Positions 7,611-15,024 of a stretch of 41,831 nt of DNA are shown piece by piece; the first letter of the stretch is position 1, and each line of letters opens with the position of its first letter. The DNA is taken from NCBI GenBank assembly GCA_017418445.1, contig JAFONM010000015.1, positions 1-41,831 on the forward strand. The letters run 5' to 3'. A program made the translations under genes and the position numbers. The notes under the pieces are model-generated. The model was not told where the DNA came from and ran no database searches. It saw only the letters and a program-made list of their open reading frames with translations. The DNA is from Kiritimatiellia bacterium. GTDB lineage: Bacteria > Verrucomicrobiota > Kiritimatiellia > RFP12 > UBA1067.

Positions 7611-8173
7611 CCCCGGAATTCCTCCATGGTCTCGGTCTTCGATGCGTTCACTCCCGAACGCGCGAAGACCGCGATCATTGTAAGGAACAGTATCTTCGCG
7701 TCGAGGAGCAACGACCTGCGGTCCACGTACCACACGTCGAGCTCGAACTTGCGCTCCCACGAAATGGCGTTCCGTCCGTTGACCTGAGCCCAGCCCGTTA
7801 TGCCCGGGCGGACCTCGTGTCGGCGCGCCTGGAACGTCGAATAGCGCGGGAGATAGCGGACGGGAAGGGGACGCGGACCGACGAGCGACATGTCGCCCGT
7901 CACCACCTGGAAGAGCTGCGGCAGTTCGTCAAGCGAGGCTGCGCGAAGGAACCGTCCGAGCTTCGTCGTCCGTTCCGCGTCGGTCCCTTCGCCGGGACGC
8001 ATCGTCCTGAACTTCCATAGCCTGAAAATCCGCCCGCCCAGTCCGGCGCGCTCCTGCGAGAAGAAGATCGGCCGTCCGTCGCATATCGCGACGGCGATCG
8101 CAACCGTCGCCATGGCCGTCAGCCAGAGCGGCGCGGTCAGGATGACAATCAGAGTCTCGACGAAGCGTTTCAC
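7592..8173 (-). CDS. Small monotopic phosphoglycosyl transferase (PglC/WcaJ C-terminal type)
   Basis: This enzyme transfers a sugar phosphate from a UDP-sugar to undecaprenyl phosphate, the first membrane step in making a surface polysaccharide or glycan. An N-terminal hydrophobic hairpin (about 5-30) is followed by the family core: FFSQERAGLGG, WKFRTM, the catalytic Asp-Glu in SLDELPQ, GDMSLVGPRP and RPGITGWAQVNGRN. At 193 residues it is the minimal PglC-size form, without the extra N-terminal helices of WcaJ. The start is a GTG at 8173-8171. The -10 of its own promoter ends only 8 bases upstream, so the mRNA is probably nearly leaderless. It lies downstream of hrpA on the same strand. The sugar cannot be told from sequence. 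Confidence 0.92.
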   Translation of the reverse strand: MKRFVETLIVILTAPLWLTAMATVAIAVAICDGRPIFFSQERAGLGGRIFRLWKFRTMRPGEGTDAERTTKLGRFLRAASLDELPQLFQVVTGDMSLVGPRPLPVRYLPRYSTFQARRHEVRPGITGWAQVNGRNAISWERKFELDVWYVDRRSLLLDAKILFLTMIAVFARSGVNASKTETMEEFRGQMSER

Positions 8174-8181
8174 CGTCTTTA

Positions 8182-8190
8182 ATTATACCA
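8182..8190 (-). promoter_or_regulatory. Extended -10 promoter of the phosphoglycosyl transferase gene
   Basis: Read on the minus strand, TGG (8190-8188) and TATAAT (8187-8182) lie in the 21-base gap between the hrpA stop and the GTG start. The hexamer ends 8 bases before the start codon, so transcription should begin within a few bases of it. No -35 is evident. Confidence 0.75.
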
Positions 8191-8194
8191 CATT

Positions 8195-11100
8195 TCAGCC
8201 GCCCGTCGCCTTCAGCCAGAGCGTCGAGAGCGTGACGGGGCTCGCCTTGGCGCGCGTACCGACCTCCTGGGCGAAGAGGGAGATGCGGTATTCCTCGACG
8301 AGCCACCTGTATTCGACGAGCGCGGCGCGGTCCGCCACCTTGGCGGACTTCGAGGAGATCAGCTCCACGTACTGCGTCCAGTACGGTTCGATCCTCGCGT
8401 CCTTGGCGCGGTCGCTCGAAGGACTCACCCGTGCGCGGTCTATGCGGATCTTCAGCGCTTTCAGGTAGCGCGGATAGTCCGCCAGCCTCTCGTACGGGAC
8501 GAGCCTCACCCATCCCGGGAAGGTCAGGTATGCGAGCTGCGTCTCGATCGAATCGTATATGTCCTGGGCGAGTGATTCCGCGGACCGGAGAAGTTCCTGT
8601 ATCGCAGTCTCTATCGCCTTGACGTCCGACTGCAGCCTCTGCCTCAGCGACGATATTCCGCGGCGCGTCGCCGCGATGCGCTTCTCGAGATCGTCTTCGG
8701 AAAGAATCGGCGGTCTGCCCCTGAGCGCCGCCTCGCGTATCGCGACGAGCGTCGCGTCGTCCTGCTGCCTGTTCGGATACAGCGTCCCGGCGATGATGCC
8801 TGTGACCTCGCCTTCGTGCGCGAGCGCGGCGACGCGCGAGTCCACGTGCAGCTGCTGGCGCTTCCCGAGTCCGCCGCCCCGCACGAACTTCCCGTAGTCC
8901 GGCGTCTCGGTGACTTCCGCCTTCTCGAGCGCTTCGTCCAGGTCGCGGGAGACGGCGAGAGTCCTGCCGCTCTCGTCGTCGCGGATTGCGAAGCGGACCC
9001 TGAGGTGCGGCGGCAGTGCGATCCTGTCGAATGCGTCGACGGGGATGTGGATTCCGAAGCGCTTCTCTATCGTGAGCCTCATTGCCTCCTCGAGAGATTC
9101 GCTGCGTCCCATGAGGAGAGGAAGTATCACGGCGACCGTATCCGATATAGGCGCGAGTACGCGGCGGAGCGCGGACGGAAGGGAGTTGAGGAGAAAGCTC
9201 ACCTTCTCCGGAAGCGCGCCTGGGACGAGCCAGTCCGCGCGCCACAGCTTCAGCGCCGGCGCGTCCGACTTTCTCACGGACGCGGTTATTCCGTCCGTGT
9301 CGGGGTCGTCGGGTGCGTGTCTATAGTACAGCGATATCTTCGCGTTCGCGAGACGGATGGACGGCGGGAAGGCGTCCGACGTCGGGGACGTGGAAGGGAG
9401 CCATTCGGAGCGCTTCAGCCTGAAGCGGGAGAGTTCGCTCTGCGATGCGGCGTAGAGCCACTTGTTCAGGTCGCCCGCCGAGACGATGTCCGGCGGAATC
9501 GCAGCGTCGAAGTGCGCGGCGAGGCGGTCCGTGTCGAAGAGCTCCGGCCTTCTAAGCCTGTCTGCGAGCTTCTGGAGTTCCGCCACCAGCCGGAGGTTTT
9601 CGCGGAGTTCCCTGTTCTTGCCCTTGATCTCGCCCATGACGAGGGCGTGGCGGATGAAGATTTCGCGGGACTTCGCGGGATCTATCCTGCTGAAGTCGCG
9701 GCGACGGGCGGGGACGATGACGAGTCCGTAGAGGGTCACCTGCTCCGTCGCGCGGACGAAGCCGGCCTCGGCGTCCCAGAACGGATCGCGGTAGCTGCGC
9801 TTTACGAGGTTGCCGGCGACGGACTCTATCCACGACGGATCCACCACCGCGGCGTTTCTCGCGAAAAGCCGCGAAGTGTCCACGAGTTCGCCGGCCATTA
9901 TCCATTCCGGGTGAACCTTCTTCTCCTTCGCGAGGACGGAGCCCGGATGGATGGCGAACCGGAGTCCGTACGCGCCGCGGTATTCGGGCCTTTCGGGATC
10001 GATGTGTCCGAGCCGCGCGAGGAGTCCGCTCATCAGCGCCCTGTGGAGGGAGTCGGGAGACCCGTCCCCGCCGAAGTAGAGCTTGAGTCGCCTGCAGAGG
10101 TCCGTGAGCTGGCGGACCACGTCGCGCCATTCGCGCATCTTCGGATACGAGAGGTAGGACTTCTTGGCGAGCTTCCTGAGCTGGGACTGCGAGAGCGTCT
10201 TCGATTCCTCGTCCCACCATTTCCACAGCTTGAGCGTTCCGAGGAAATCCGAGCCCCTGACCCTGAACTTCGCGTGCGCCTGGTCCGCCTTTTCGCGTTC
10301 GTCGACCGGACGGCGGCGCGGATCGTCGCAGCTCATGGCGGCGACCGCCGGAATCGCCGCGTCGAGGGATCCGTTTTCCGAGGCCGCGAGAAGCATCCGC
10401 GCGAGGCGGGGCTGTATTGGGAGGCGCGCGAGGGCGCGTCCGATCTTGGTGAGCGCGGTGTTGTGGGATTCGTCGTGCCGGATCGCGCCGAGTTCGACGA
10501 GCTCACGAAGTCCCTCGCGGATCATAGAGGGTTTCGGCGGTTCGACGAACGGGAAGTCCTCGATGTCGCCGAGCCTCAGGTCGAGCATCGTCAGGATGAC
10601 GCCGGCGAGGGAAGACCGCAGGATTTCGGGCGGTGTGTATTCGTCGCGCCTTTCGAAGTCGCCTTCCGAGAAGAGACGGATGCAGGTGCCGGGTCCGAGT
10701 CGTCCGCACCGTCCCGCGCGCTGGCGGGCGGACGCCTTCGAGACGGGTTCGATCTGGAGGCGCTGGACCTGCGTCCTGTGCACATAGCGCGAGATGCGGG
10801 CGAGTCCCGAGTCTATGACGGCGCGGATTCCGGGGATGGTGACGGAAGTCTCGGCGACGTTCGTCGCGAGGATCACGCGGCGGCGCGGGGAAGGCTCGAA
10901 GGCGCGCCGCTGTTCGCCTGACGGCAGGGACGCGAGAAGGGGGATTATGTCGTCCCTGGCGAACTCCGGGACGCGCGCGAGGTGGTCCGCGGTCTCGCGT
11001 ATGTCGCGCTCGCCCGGGAGGAAGACGAGGGTGTCGTGGTCCGCGGGGAGCGTCTTCAGCGCGGAGCCTACGGCGTGAGGGAGGTCGACGTCGAAGTCCT

Positions 11101-11722
11101 CGTCCCCGGAATCATCGTGGAATGCGTATCTCGTCTCGATGGGGAAGAGTCGTCCGGGGACGTTGATCGCGGGGGCGTCGTCGAAGAACCTGGAGAAGAG
11201 CCCGGTGTCGAGGGTCGCGGACGAGACGACGACCTTGAGGTCGCGGCGGCGAGAGAGGATGCGCTTGAGGATTCCGAGGAGGAAGTCCACGTTCAGCGTC
11301 CGCTCGTGGGCCTCGTCGACGATTATCGTGTCGTATTTCCCGAGGAGAGGATCGCTGCGCGTCTCGGCGAGGAGGACGCCGTCAGTCATGAACTTGACGC
11401 GGGTCCGGTCCGAGACCTCCTTCGCGAAGCGGTGCTGGTAGCCGATCGTCCCGCCGGCCGATTCGCCGAGTTCCTTCGCGACGCGTTCCGCGACGGTGAC
11501 GGCGGCGAGGCGTCGCGGCTGGGTGCAGGCTATGAGGCGCCCGCCGGCGCCGCGTCCGAGCTCCATCGCCATCTTGGGAATCTGCGTCGTCTTGCCGGAG
11601 CCGGTGTCGCCGCAGACGATGACGACAGGGTGCCTGCGCATGAGCGACATTATCTCGTCCCTGTGGACGGATATCGGCAGCTCCTCGGGGTAGCTGAACT
11701 TCGCCTGCGCCTCGTCGTTCAT
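8195..11722 (-). CDS. hrpA: ATP-dependent RNA helicase HrpA
   Basis: This is a DEAH-box RNA helicase of the HrpA family, which in Escherichia coli acts in mRNA processing and rescue of stalled ribosomes. Motifs in order are Walker A GDTGSGKT (38-45), motif Ia (TQPRRLAAV), DEAH (136-139), SAT (168-170), motif V (ATNVAETSVTIPG) and motif VI (QRAGRCGR). The very long C-terminal part after the helicase core is the HrpA-specific extension (DUF3418 region), containing phrases such as PEYRGAYGLRFAIHPGS and GWVRLVPYERLADYPRYL. At 1175 residues it is slightly shorter than E. coli HrpA. The ATG at 11722 starts 8 bases after its -10 and no Shine-Dalgarno sequence can fit, so a leaderless mRNA is likely. 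It is divergent from the phosphofructokinase gene. Confidence 0.95.
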   Translation of the reverse strand: MNDEAQAKFSYPEELPISVHRDEIMSLMRRHPVVIVCGDTGSGKTTQIPKMAMELGRGAGGRLIACTQPRRLAAVTVAERVAKELGESAGGTIGYQHRFAKEVSDRTRVKFMTDGVLLAETRSDPLLGKYDTIIVDEAHERTLNVDFLLGILKRILSRRRDLKVVVSSATLDTGLFSRFFDDAPAINVPGRLFPIETRYAFHDDSGDEDFDVDLPHAVGSALKTLPADHDTLVFLPGERDIRETADHLARVPEFARDDIIPLLASLPSGEQRRAFEPSPRRRVILATNVAETSVTIPGIRAVIDSGLARISRYVHRTQVQRLQIEPVSKASARQRAGRCGRLGPGTCIRLFSEGDFERRDEYTPPEILRSSLAGVILTMLDLRLGDIEDFPFVEPPKPSMIREGLRELVELGAIRHDESHNTALTKIGRALARLPIQPRLARMLLAASENGSLDAAIPAVAAMSCDDPRRRPVDEREKADQAHAKFRVRGSDFLGTLKLWKWWDEESKTLSQSQLRKLAKKSYLSYPKMREWRDVVRQLTDLCRRLKLYFGGDGSPDSLHRALMSGLLARLGHIDPERPEYRGAYGLRFAIHPGSVLAKEKKVHPEWIMAGELVDTSRLFARNAAVVDPSWIESVAGNLVKRSYRDPFWDAEAGFVRATEQVTLYGLVIVPARRRDFSRIDPAKSREIFIRHALVMGEIKGKNRELRENLRLVAELQKLADRLRRPELFDTDRLAAHFDAAIPPDIVSAGDLNKWLYAASQSELSRFRLKRSEWLPSTSPTSDAFPPSIRLANAKISLYYRHAPDDPDTDGITASVRKSDAPALKLWRADWLVPGALPEKVSFLLNSLPSALRRVLAPISDTVAVILPLLMGRSESLEEAMRLTIEKRFGIHIPVDAFDRIALPPHLRVRFAIRDDESGRTLAVSRDLDEALEKAEVTETPDYGKFVRGGGLGKRQQLHVDSRVAALAHEGEVTGIIAGTLYPNRQQDDATLVAIREAALRGRPPILSEDDLEKRIAATRRGISSLRQRLQSDVKAIETAIQELLRSAESLAQDIYDSIETQLAYLTFPGWVRLVPYERLADYPRYLKALKIRIDRARVSPSSDRAKDARIEPYWTQYVELISSKSAKVADRAALVEYRWLVEEYRISLFAQEVGTRAKASPVTLSTLWLKATGG

Positions 11723-11730
11723 TTTCGTGG

Positions 11731-11739
11731 ATTATACCA
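11731..11739 (-). promoter_or_regulatory. Extended -10 promoter of hrpA
   Basis: Minus-strand TGG (11739-11737) followed by TATAAT (11736-11731). Eight bases (CCACGAAA) separate the hexamer from the hrpA ATG, which predicts a start of transcription at or next to the start codon. No -35 is recognisable. Confidence 0.75.
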
Positions 11740-11790
11740 TATTCCGTCTCCGGGCATCTCATCCTTCCGTCCCATAGCGCGACAAAAATA

Positions 11791-11799
11791 TGGTAAAAT
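11791..11799 (+). promoter_or_regulatory. Extended -10 promoter of the phosphofructokinase gene
   Basis: TGG (11791-11793) plus TAAAAT (11794-11799), preceded by an A-rich run. It is divergent from the hrpA promoter in the 152-base spacer. The leader of roughly 68 bases ends with AAAGGG (11861-11866) 8 bases before the ATG at 11875. An ATG directly after the -10 (11800) is in frame but is at or upstream of the likely transcription start, so it is not the real start. Confidence 0.7.
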
Positions 11800-11874
11800 A
11801 TGCGTCACATCCACGTGGAAAGAAAGGGCGGGGCGCGAAGGGCGTCCGGCCTGCGAACTGAAAGGGTTGAACTG

Positions 11875-13059
11875 ATGAAGAAGATGAACATGGTGATCGC
11901 GCAGTCCGGCGGTCCGTCGATGGTGATCAACGAGTCCCTCGTCGGGGCGGTCCTCGAGGCGCGCAAGAGCGCGAAGATCGGAAAGATCCTGGGCGCGAGG
12001 CACGGAATACTCGGCATTCTCGGCAACGACTACGTCGACCTCAGGAAGGTGTCCGTCAAGAAGCTCGAAGCGATCGCAGAGACTCCTTCGTCCGCCCTCG
12101 GCAGCTGCCGCAGGAAACCGGACGCCGCGGACTGCAGGGCCATCTTCGAGGAGTTCCGCAGGCTCAACGTCGGCTACTTCTTCTACATCGGCGGCAACGA
12201 CTCCGCGGACGCCGCTCGCATCGTCGCGGAGGAGGCGGAGAAGGACGGATATCCTCTCGTCGTCTACCACATTCCGAAGACGATCGACAACGACCTCAGG
12301 AGCTGCGACCACACGCCGGGGTTCGGTTCGGCCGCGCGCTTCGTCGCGAGCGCGATCCGCGGCGACGATCTCGACAACCGCGCGCTCCTCGGCGTCAAGA
12401 TCGACGTCATCATGGGGCGCGACGCGGGCTTCCTCACGGCGGCCTCGGCTCTCGCGCGCCAACGTCCGGACGACGGTCCGCACCTCATCTACCTTCCGGA
12501 GGTTCCTTTCAGCGAGGCGAAGTTCATCAGGGAAGTGAAGGCCGTCATGAAGAGGCTAGGTCGCTGCGTGTGCGCGGTCTCGGAGGGAATACGCGGCGCT
12601 GACGGCGTGCCGATCGGCGCGAAGCTCGGCTCCGGAGAGAAGGATTCGCACGGCAACGTGCAGATGTCCGGCACGGGAGCCCTTGGTGACGCGCTCGCCA
12701 GAATCCTCAAGGAAAAGGCGAAAGTGAAGAGGGTTCGTGCCGACACGTTCGGCTACCTGCAGCGTTCCTTCCCGGGGATCGCCTCCAGGGTCGACCAGGC
12801 CGAGGGACGCGCTGCCGGCGCGGCCGCGGTGAAGGCGGCCCTCAAGGGCGCGCTCACGAAGGGCACGATCGCGATCGTCCGCGCGGCAGGCAGGAAGTAC
12901 AAGGTCGCCTATGCGCCAGTCCCGGTCCAGAACGCCGCCAGGTTCACCCGCTCGGTCCCGAAGGAGTTCATCGCGAAGAACGGACACGACGTGACGGCGA
13001 AGTTCGTCGAGTACGCGAAGCCGATCGTCGGCGAGCTTCCCGTGTGCGAGATATTCTGA
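11875..13059 (+). CDS. pfp: Pyrophosphate-dependent 6-phosphofructokinase
   Basis: This enzyme phosphorylates fructose 6-phosphate using pyrophosphate, a reversible glycolytic step that saves ATP in many anaerobes. The N-terminal nucleotide-fold start IAQSGGPSMVIN and the catalytic PKTIDND (134-140) and MGRDAGF are visible. Two positions that set the phosphate donor are of the PPi type: the motif is GGNDS (106-110), with Asp109 where ATP enzymes have Gly, and Lys135 precedes TID where ATP enzymes have Gly. The first of those two residues is Asn, where GGDD is more usual. It is 394 residues long from the ATG at 11875, chosen for its ribosome binding site and because upstream in-frame codons overlap the promoter. 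A membrane protein gene follows after 24 bases. Confidence 0.92.
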   Translation: MKKMNMVIAQSGGPSMVINESLVGAVLEARKSAKIGKILGARHGILGILGNDYVDLRKVSVKKLEAIAETPSSALGSCRRKPDAADCRAIFEEFRRLNVGYFFYIGGNDSADAARIVAEEAEKDGYPLVVYHIPKTIDNDLRSCDHTPGFGSAARFVASAIRGDDLDNRALLGVKIDVIMGRDAGFLTAASALARQRPDDGPHLIYLPEVPFSEAKFIREVKAVMKRLGRCVCAVSEGIRGADGVPIGAKLGSGEKDSHGNVQMSGTGALGDALARILKEKAKVKRVRADTFGYLQRSFPGIASRVDQAEGRAAGAAAVKAALKGALTKGTIAIVRAAGRKYKVAYAPVPVQNAARFTRSVPKEFIAKNGHDVTAKFVEYAKPIVGELPVCEIF

Positions 13060-13083
13060 CGAAGTCAAAGTGAGGGTTTCGAG

Positions 13084-14184
13084 ATGATAGAGTTCACGCC
13101 GAACCAGCGCAAGACCATCGCCGTAGGCCTCACGGTCGCGGCGCTGGCCGTCGTCCTCTCGTTCGTGGTCCTCGCCGGATGGCTGGGGCTCAAGGTCCTG
13201 GCCTTCCTCGCGCCGGCGATCGCGCCCGTCGTCCTGGCATTCTTCCTCGCGCTGTTCTTCAGGCCGTTCTACGAACTTCTGCTCAAGTACGAGAAGAATC
13301 CTACGCTTGCCGTGGCGTCGCTCCTGGCGCTCGTCCTCGTGCCGCTCGGTGTCCTGATGTGGAACGTCGGAGCGATTCTCGTGGGGCAGGCGTCGAACCT
13401 CATCGCCCAGGCTCCTGATCTCCTCCGCCATGTCACGGCATGGTTCAGGGATACTTTCCCCGGCCTCGACTCGCTCCTTTCCCAGATGGGCGTATCCTAT
13501 GACGACCTCGGCGACTTCTACACGAAATACGGCACGACGGCGCTGAAGGCCGGCGGCAGCGTCCTCAGGCTGTTCTCCAACGTCATCACTGCGCTCGTCA
13601 CGATCATCCTCTTCCTCTTCTTCCTCACGTCTTCGAAGAAGGACCGGCACTTCGGGGACATCGTCCAGGAACTCGAGTTCCTCAACGCTCCTACGAAGGA
13701 CTTCGCCACGACCCAGATCAACGCGTTCGAGGACATCCTCGTCTCGTTCTTCCAGCGGCAGACCGTCATCTGCCTCATCGAAGGCGTCATGTACGGTACA
13801 GGATTCTGGCTCGTCGGGCTTCCGTACGGTTTTCTCATCGGATTTCTTCTCGGCGTCCTCAACCTCATCCCGCTCTTCGGCTCCGTGGTCTGTCTTCCTG
13901 TCGCGCTGCCGCTTGCGTACTTCACGCACGGAGGGTCTGCCGCTCGTCTCGTTCTCGTTCTTCTCGTGTGGGTCTCGGGACAGCTTCTCGACGGCTATTT
14001 GATAACCCCGCGCATCCAGGGCGACAAGACGGGCCTCGGCTATGCGGGCGTCATATTCAGCTTCTTCTTCTGGGGGACGATTCTCGGACCGATGCTCGGG
14101 ATGCTCCTTGCGATCCCGCTTTCCGCGTTCTGCATATCCTTCTGGCGTGCGCTCAAGTCCCGTTACATAAAACCGGTCATCTGA
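13084..14184 (+). CDS. AI-2E/PerM-family membrane transporter
   Basis: This is an integral membrane protein of the AI-2 exporter-like (AI-2E, PerM/YdiK) superfamily. Multiple hydrophobic helices are visible: two near the N-terminus, one at about 75-95, and a dense set from about 170 to 355. The family signatures lie in the C-terminal half: GVLNLIPLFGSV, GQLLDGYLITPRIQG, and GPMLGMLLAIPLSAF. At 366 residues the length is typical. Members move varied small molecules or ions, and the autoinducer-2 label comes from one member, so no substrate is assigned. The start ATG at 13084 follows a GAGGG-type ribosome binding site and lies 24 bases after the phosphofructokinase gene, probably in the same transcript. 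Confidence 0.9.
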   Translation: MIEFTPNQRKTIAVGLTVAALAVVLSFVVLAGWLGLKVLAFLAPAIAPVVLAFFLALFFRPFYELLLKYEKNPTLAVASLLALVLVPLGVLMWNVGAILVGQASNLIAQAPDLLRHVTAWFRDTFPGLDSLLSQMGVSYDDLGDFYTKYGTTALKAGGSVLRLFSNVITALVTIILFLFFLTSSKKDRHFGDIVQELEFLNAPTKDFATTQINAFEDILVSFFQRQTVICLIEGVMYGTGFWLVGLPYGFLIGFLLGVLNLIPLFGSVVCLPVALPLAYFTHGGSAARLVLVLLVWVSGQLLDGYLITPRIQGDKTGLGYAGVIFSFFFWGTILGPMLGMLLAIPLSAFCISFWRALKSRYIKPVI

Positions 14185-14188
14185 CCAC

Positions 14189-14217
14189 TTGCGGCGGCGC
14201 GCCGATTTTGGTAAAAT
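14189..14217 (+). promoter_or_regulatory. Promoter of the rpmH-rnpA-yidD-yidC unit
   Basis: TTGCGG at 14189-14194, a 17-base spacer, and TAAAAT at 14212-14217 preceded by TGG (extended -10). It starts just after the stop of the upstream membrane protein gene. The leader runs about 50 bases to rpmH, with AAAGGA at 14259-14264. Confidence 0.75.
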
Positions 14218-14274
14218 ATGCGCTCGTTTCAGGAAAAACTGGCATTTCTATAGAATCGAAAGGAACAAGACATC

Positions 14275-14412
14275 ATGAAGATGACATGGCAGCCGTCCAA
14301 GATCAAGCGGAAAAGGAAAATCGGTTATCGCGCCCGCAAGGCGACCAAGGGCGGACGCAAGGTCCTCGCGTCCCGTCGTGCGAAGGGCCGCAAGCGCCTG
14401 ACGCAGGTCTAA
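14275..14412 (+). CDS. rpmH: 50S ribosomal protein L34
   Basis: This small basic protein of the large ribosomal subunit is 45 residues long. It begins [15 protein letters not shown] and contains the hallmark [21 protein letters not shown], which matches L34 almost throughout. The ATG at 14275 aligns with the family N-terminus (MKRTYQPS in others), and AAAGGA lies 10 bases upstream. It heads the classic order rpmH-rnpA-yidD-yidC. The usual upstream neighbour dnaA is absent; an AI-2E family gene stands there instead, so this is probably not the replication origin. Confidence 0.97.
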   Translation: MKMTWQPSKIKRKRKIGYRARKATKGGRKVLASRRAKGRKRLTQV

Positions 14413-14425
14413 GGACTCCTGCGAA

Positions 14426-14749
14426 ATGTCCACGCGACTCCCCGGCGCGAAGTACAAGACTGTCTTCGACCGGGGGCGTTCCGTAAAGGGACGTCTCCTG
14501 GTAGCGTGGCGTCTCGAATCTCCCGACGCCGACCCACGGGCCGGCGTCGTCGTTTCCAAGAAGAGCTTCCACGACGCCGTGGACCGCAATCGGGCCAAGC
14601 GCCTGATGCGCGAGGCGTTCAGGCTGCTCGTGAAGGACGGGACGGTCGGCGCGGGGACGGAATGGGTGTTCATAGCCCGCGCGGCGATCGGCGGCAGGAC
14701 GTGCCGTGACGTGATGGACGAGATGAAGGGACTGTGCGCCAGATACTGA
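14426..14749 (+). CDS. rnpA: Ribonuclease P protein component
   Basis: This is the protein subunit of RNase P, which helps the catalytic RNA remove 5' leaders from tRNA precursors. The family signature [13 protein letters not shown] (about 54-66) is intact and is preceded by [13 protein letters not shown]. At 107 residues it is of normal size. The ATG at 14426 lies 13 bases after rpmH, and the gene end overlaps the yidD start by 16 bases. Confidence 0.95.
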   Translation: MSTRLPGAKYKTVFDRGRSVKGRLLVAWRLESPDADPRAGVVVSKKSFHDAVDRNRAKRLMREAFRLLVKDGTVGAGTEWVFIARAAIGGRTCRDVMDEMKGLCARY

Positions 14750-14985
14750 TACTTCTCGTCCGCGGCTACCAGGTGGCCCTTAGCCCTCTCTTCAGGGGCT
14801 GCTGCAGGTTCGAGCCGAGCTGCTCGAACTACATGATCGAGGCGCTGAAGGTGCATGGAGCGGTGAAGGGGACGTTGCTGGGCCTCTGGCGGCTCCTGAG
14901 GTGCCATCCGTTCGGGAAGTACGGATACGATCCGGTTCCGCCGCAGGGCAGATGGCGGTGGCGAGAAGACGAGATGACGGGCTGA
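14734..14985 (+). CDS. yidD: Membrane protein insertion efficiency factor YidD
   Basis: This small membrane-associated protein assists YidC-dependent membrane insertion. It is 83 residues long and shows the family core: [28 protein letters not shown] and [18 protein letters not shown]. The start is a GTG at 14734, inside the end of rnpA, with AAGGGA just upstream. The overlap implies coupled translation with rnpA. Confidence 0.95.
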   Translation: MRQILILLVRGYQVALSPLFRGCCRFEPSCSNYMIEALKVHGAVKGTLLGLWRLLRCHPFGKYGYDPVPPQGRWRWREDEMTG

Positions 14986-15024
14986 CGCGCCCGGGAAGAG
15001 AAGATTGCAAGAAGGAAAACAGAG

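Noticed and set aside
11810-11819. TCCACGTGGA palindrome just after the phosphofructokinase promoter
   Set aside because: A 10-bp palindrome is expected dozens of times by chance in 42 kb, and no second copy flanks the promoter.
11800-11874. N-terminal extension of the phosphofructokinase from an ATG at 11800
   Set aside because: That ATG directly follows the -10 hexamer, so it would lie at or upstream of the transcription start. The family starts at the later ATG, which has a ribosome binding site.
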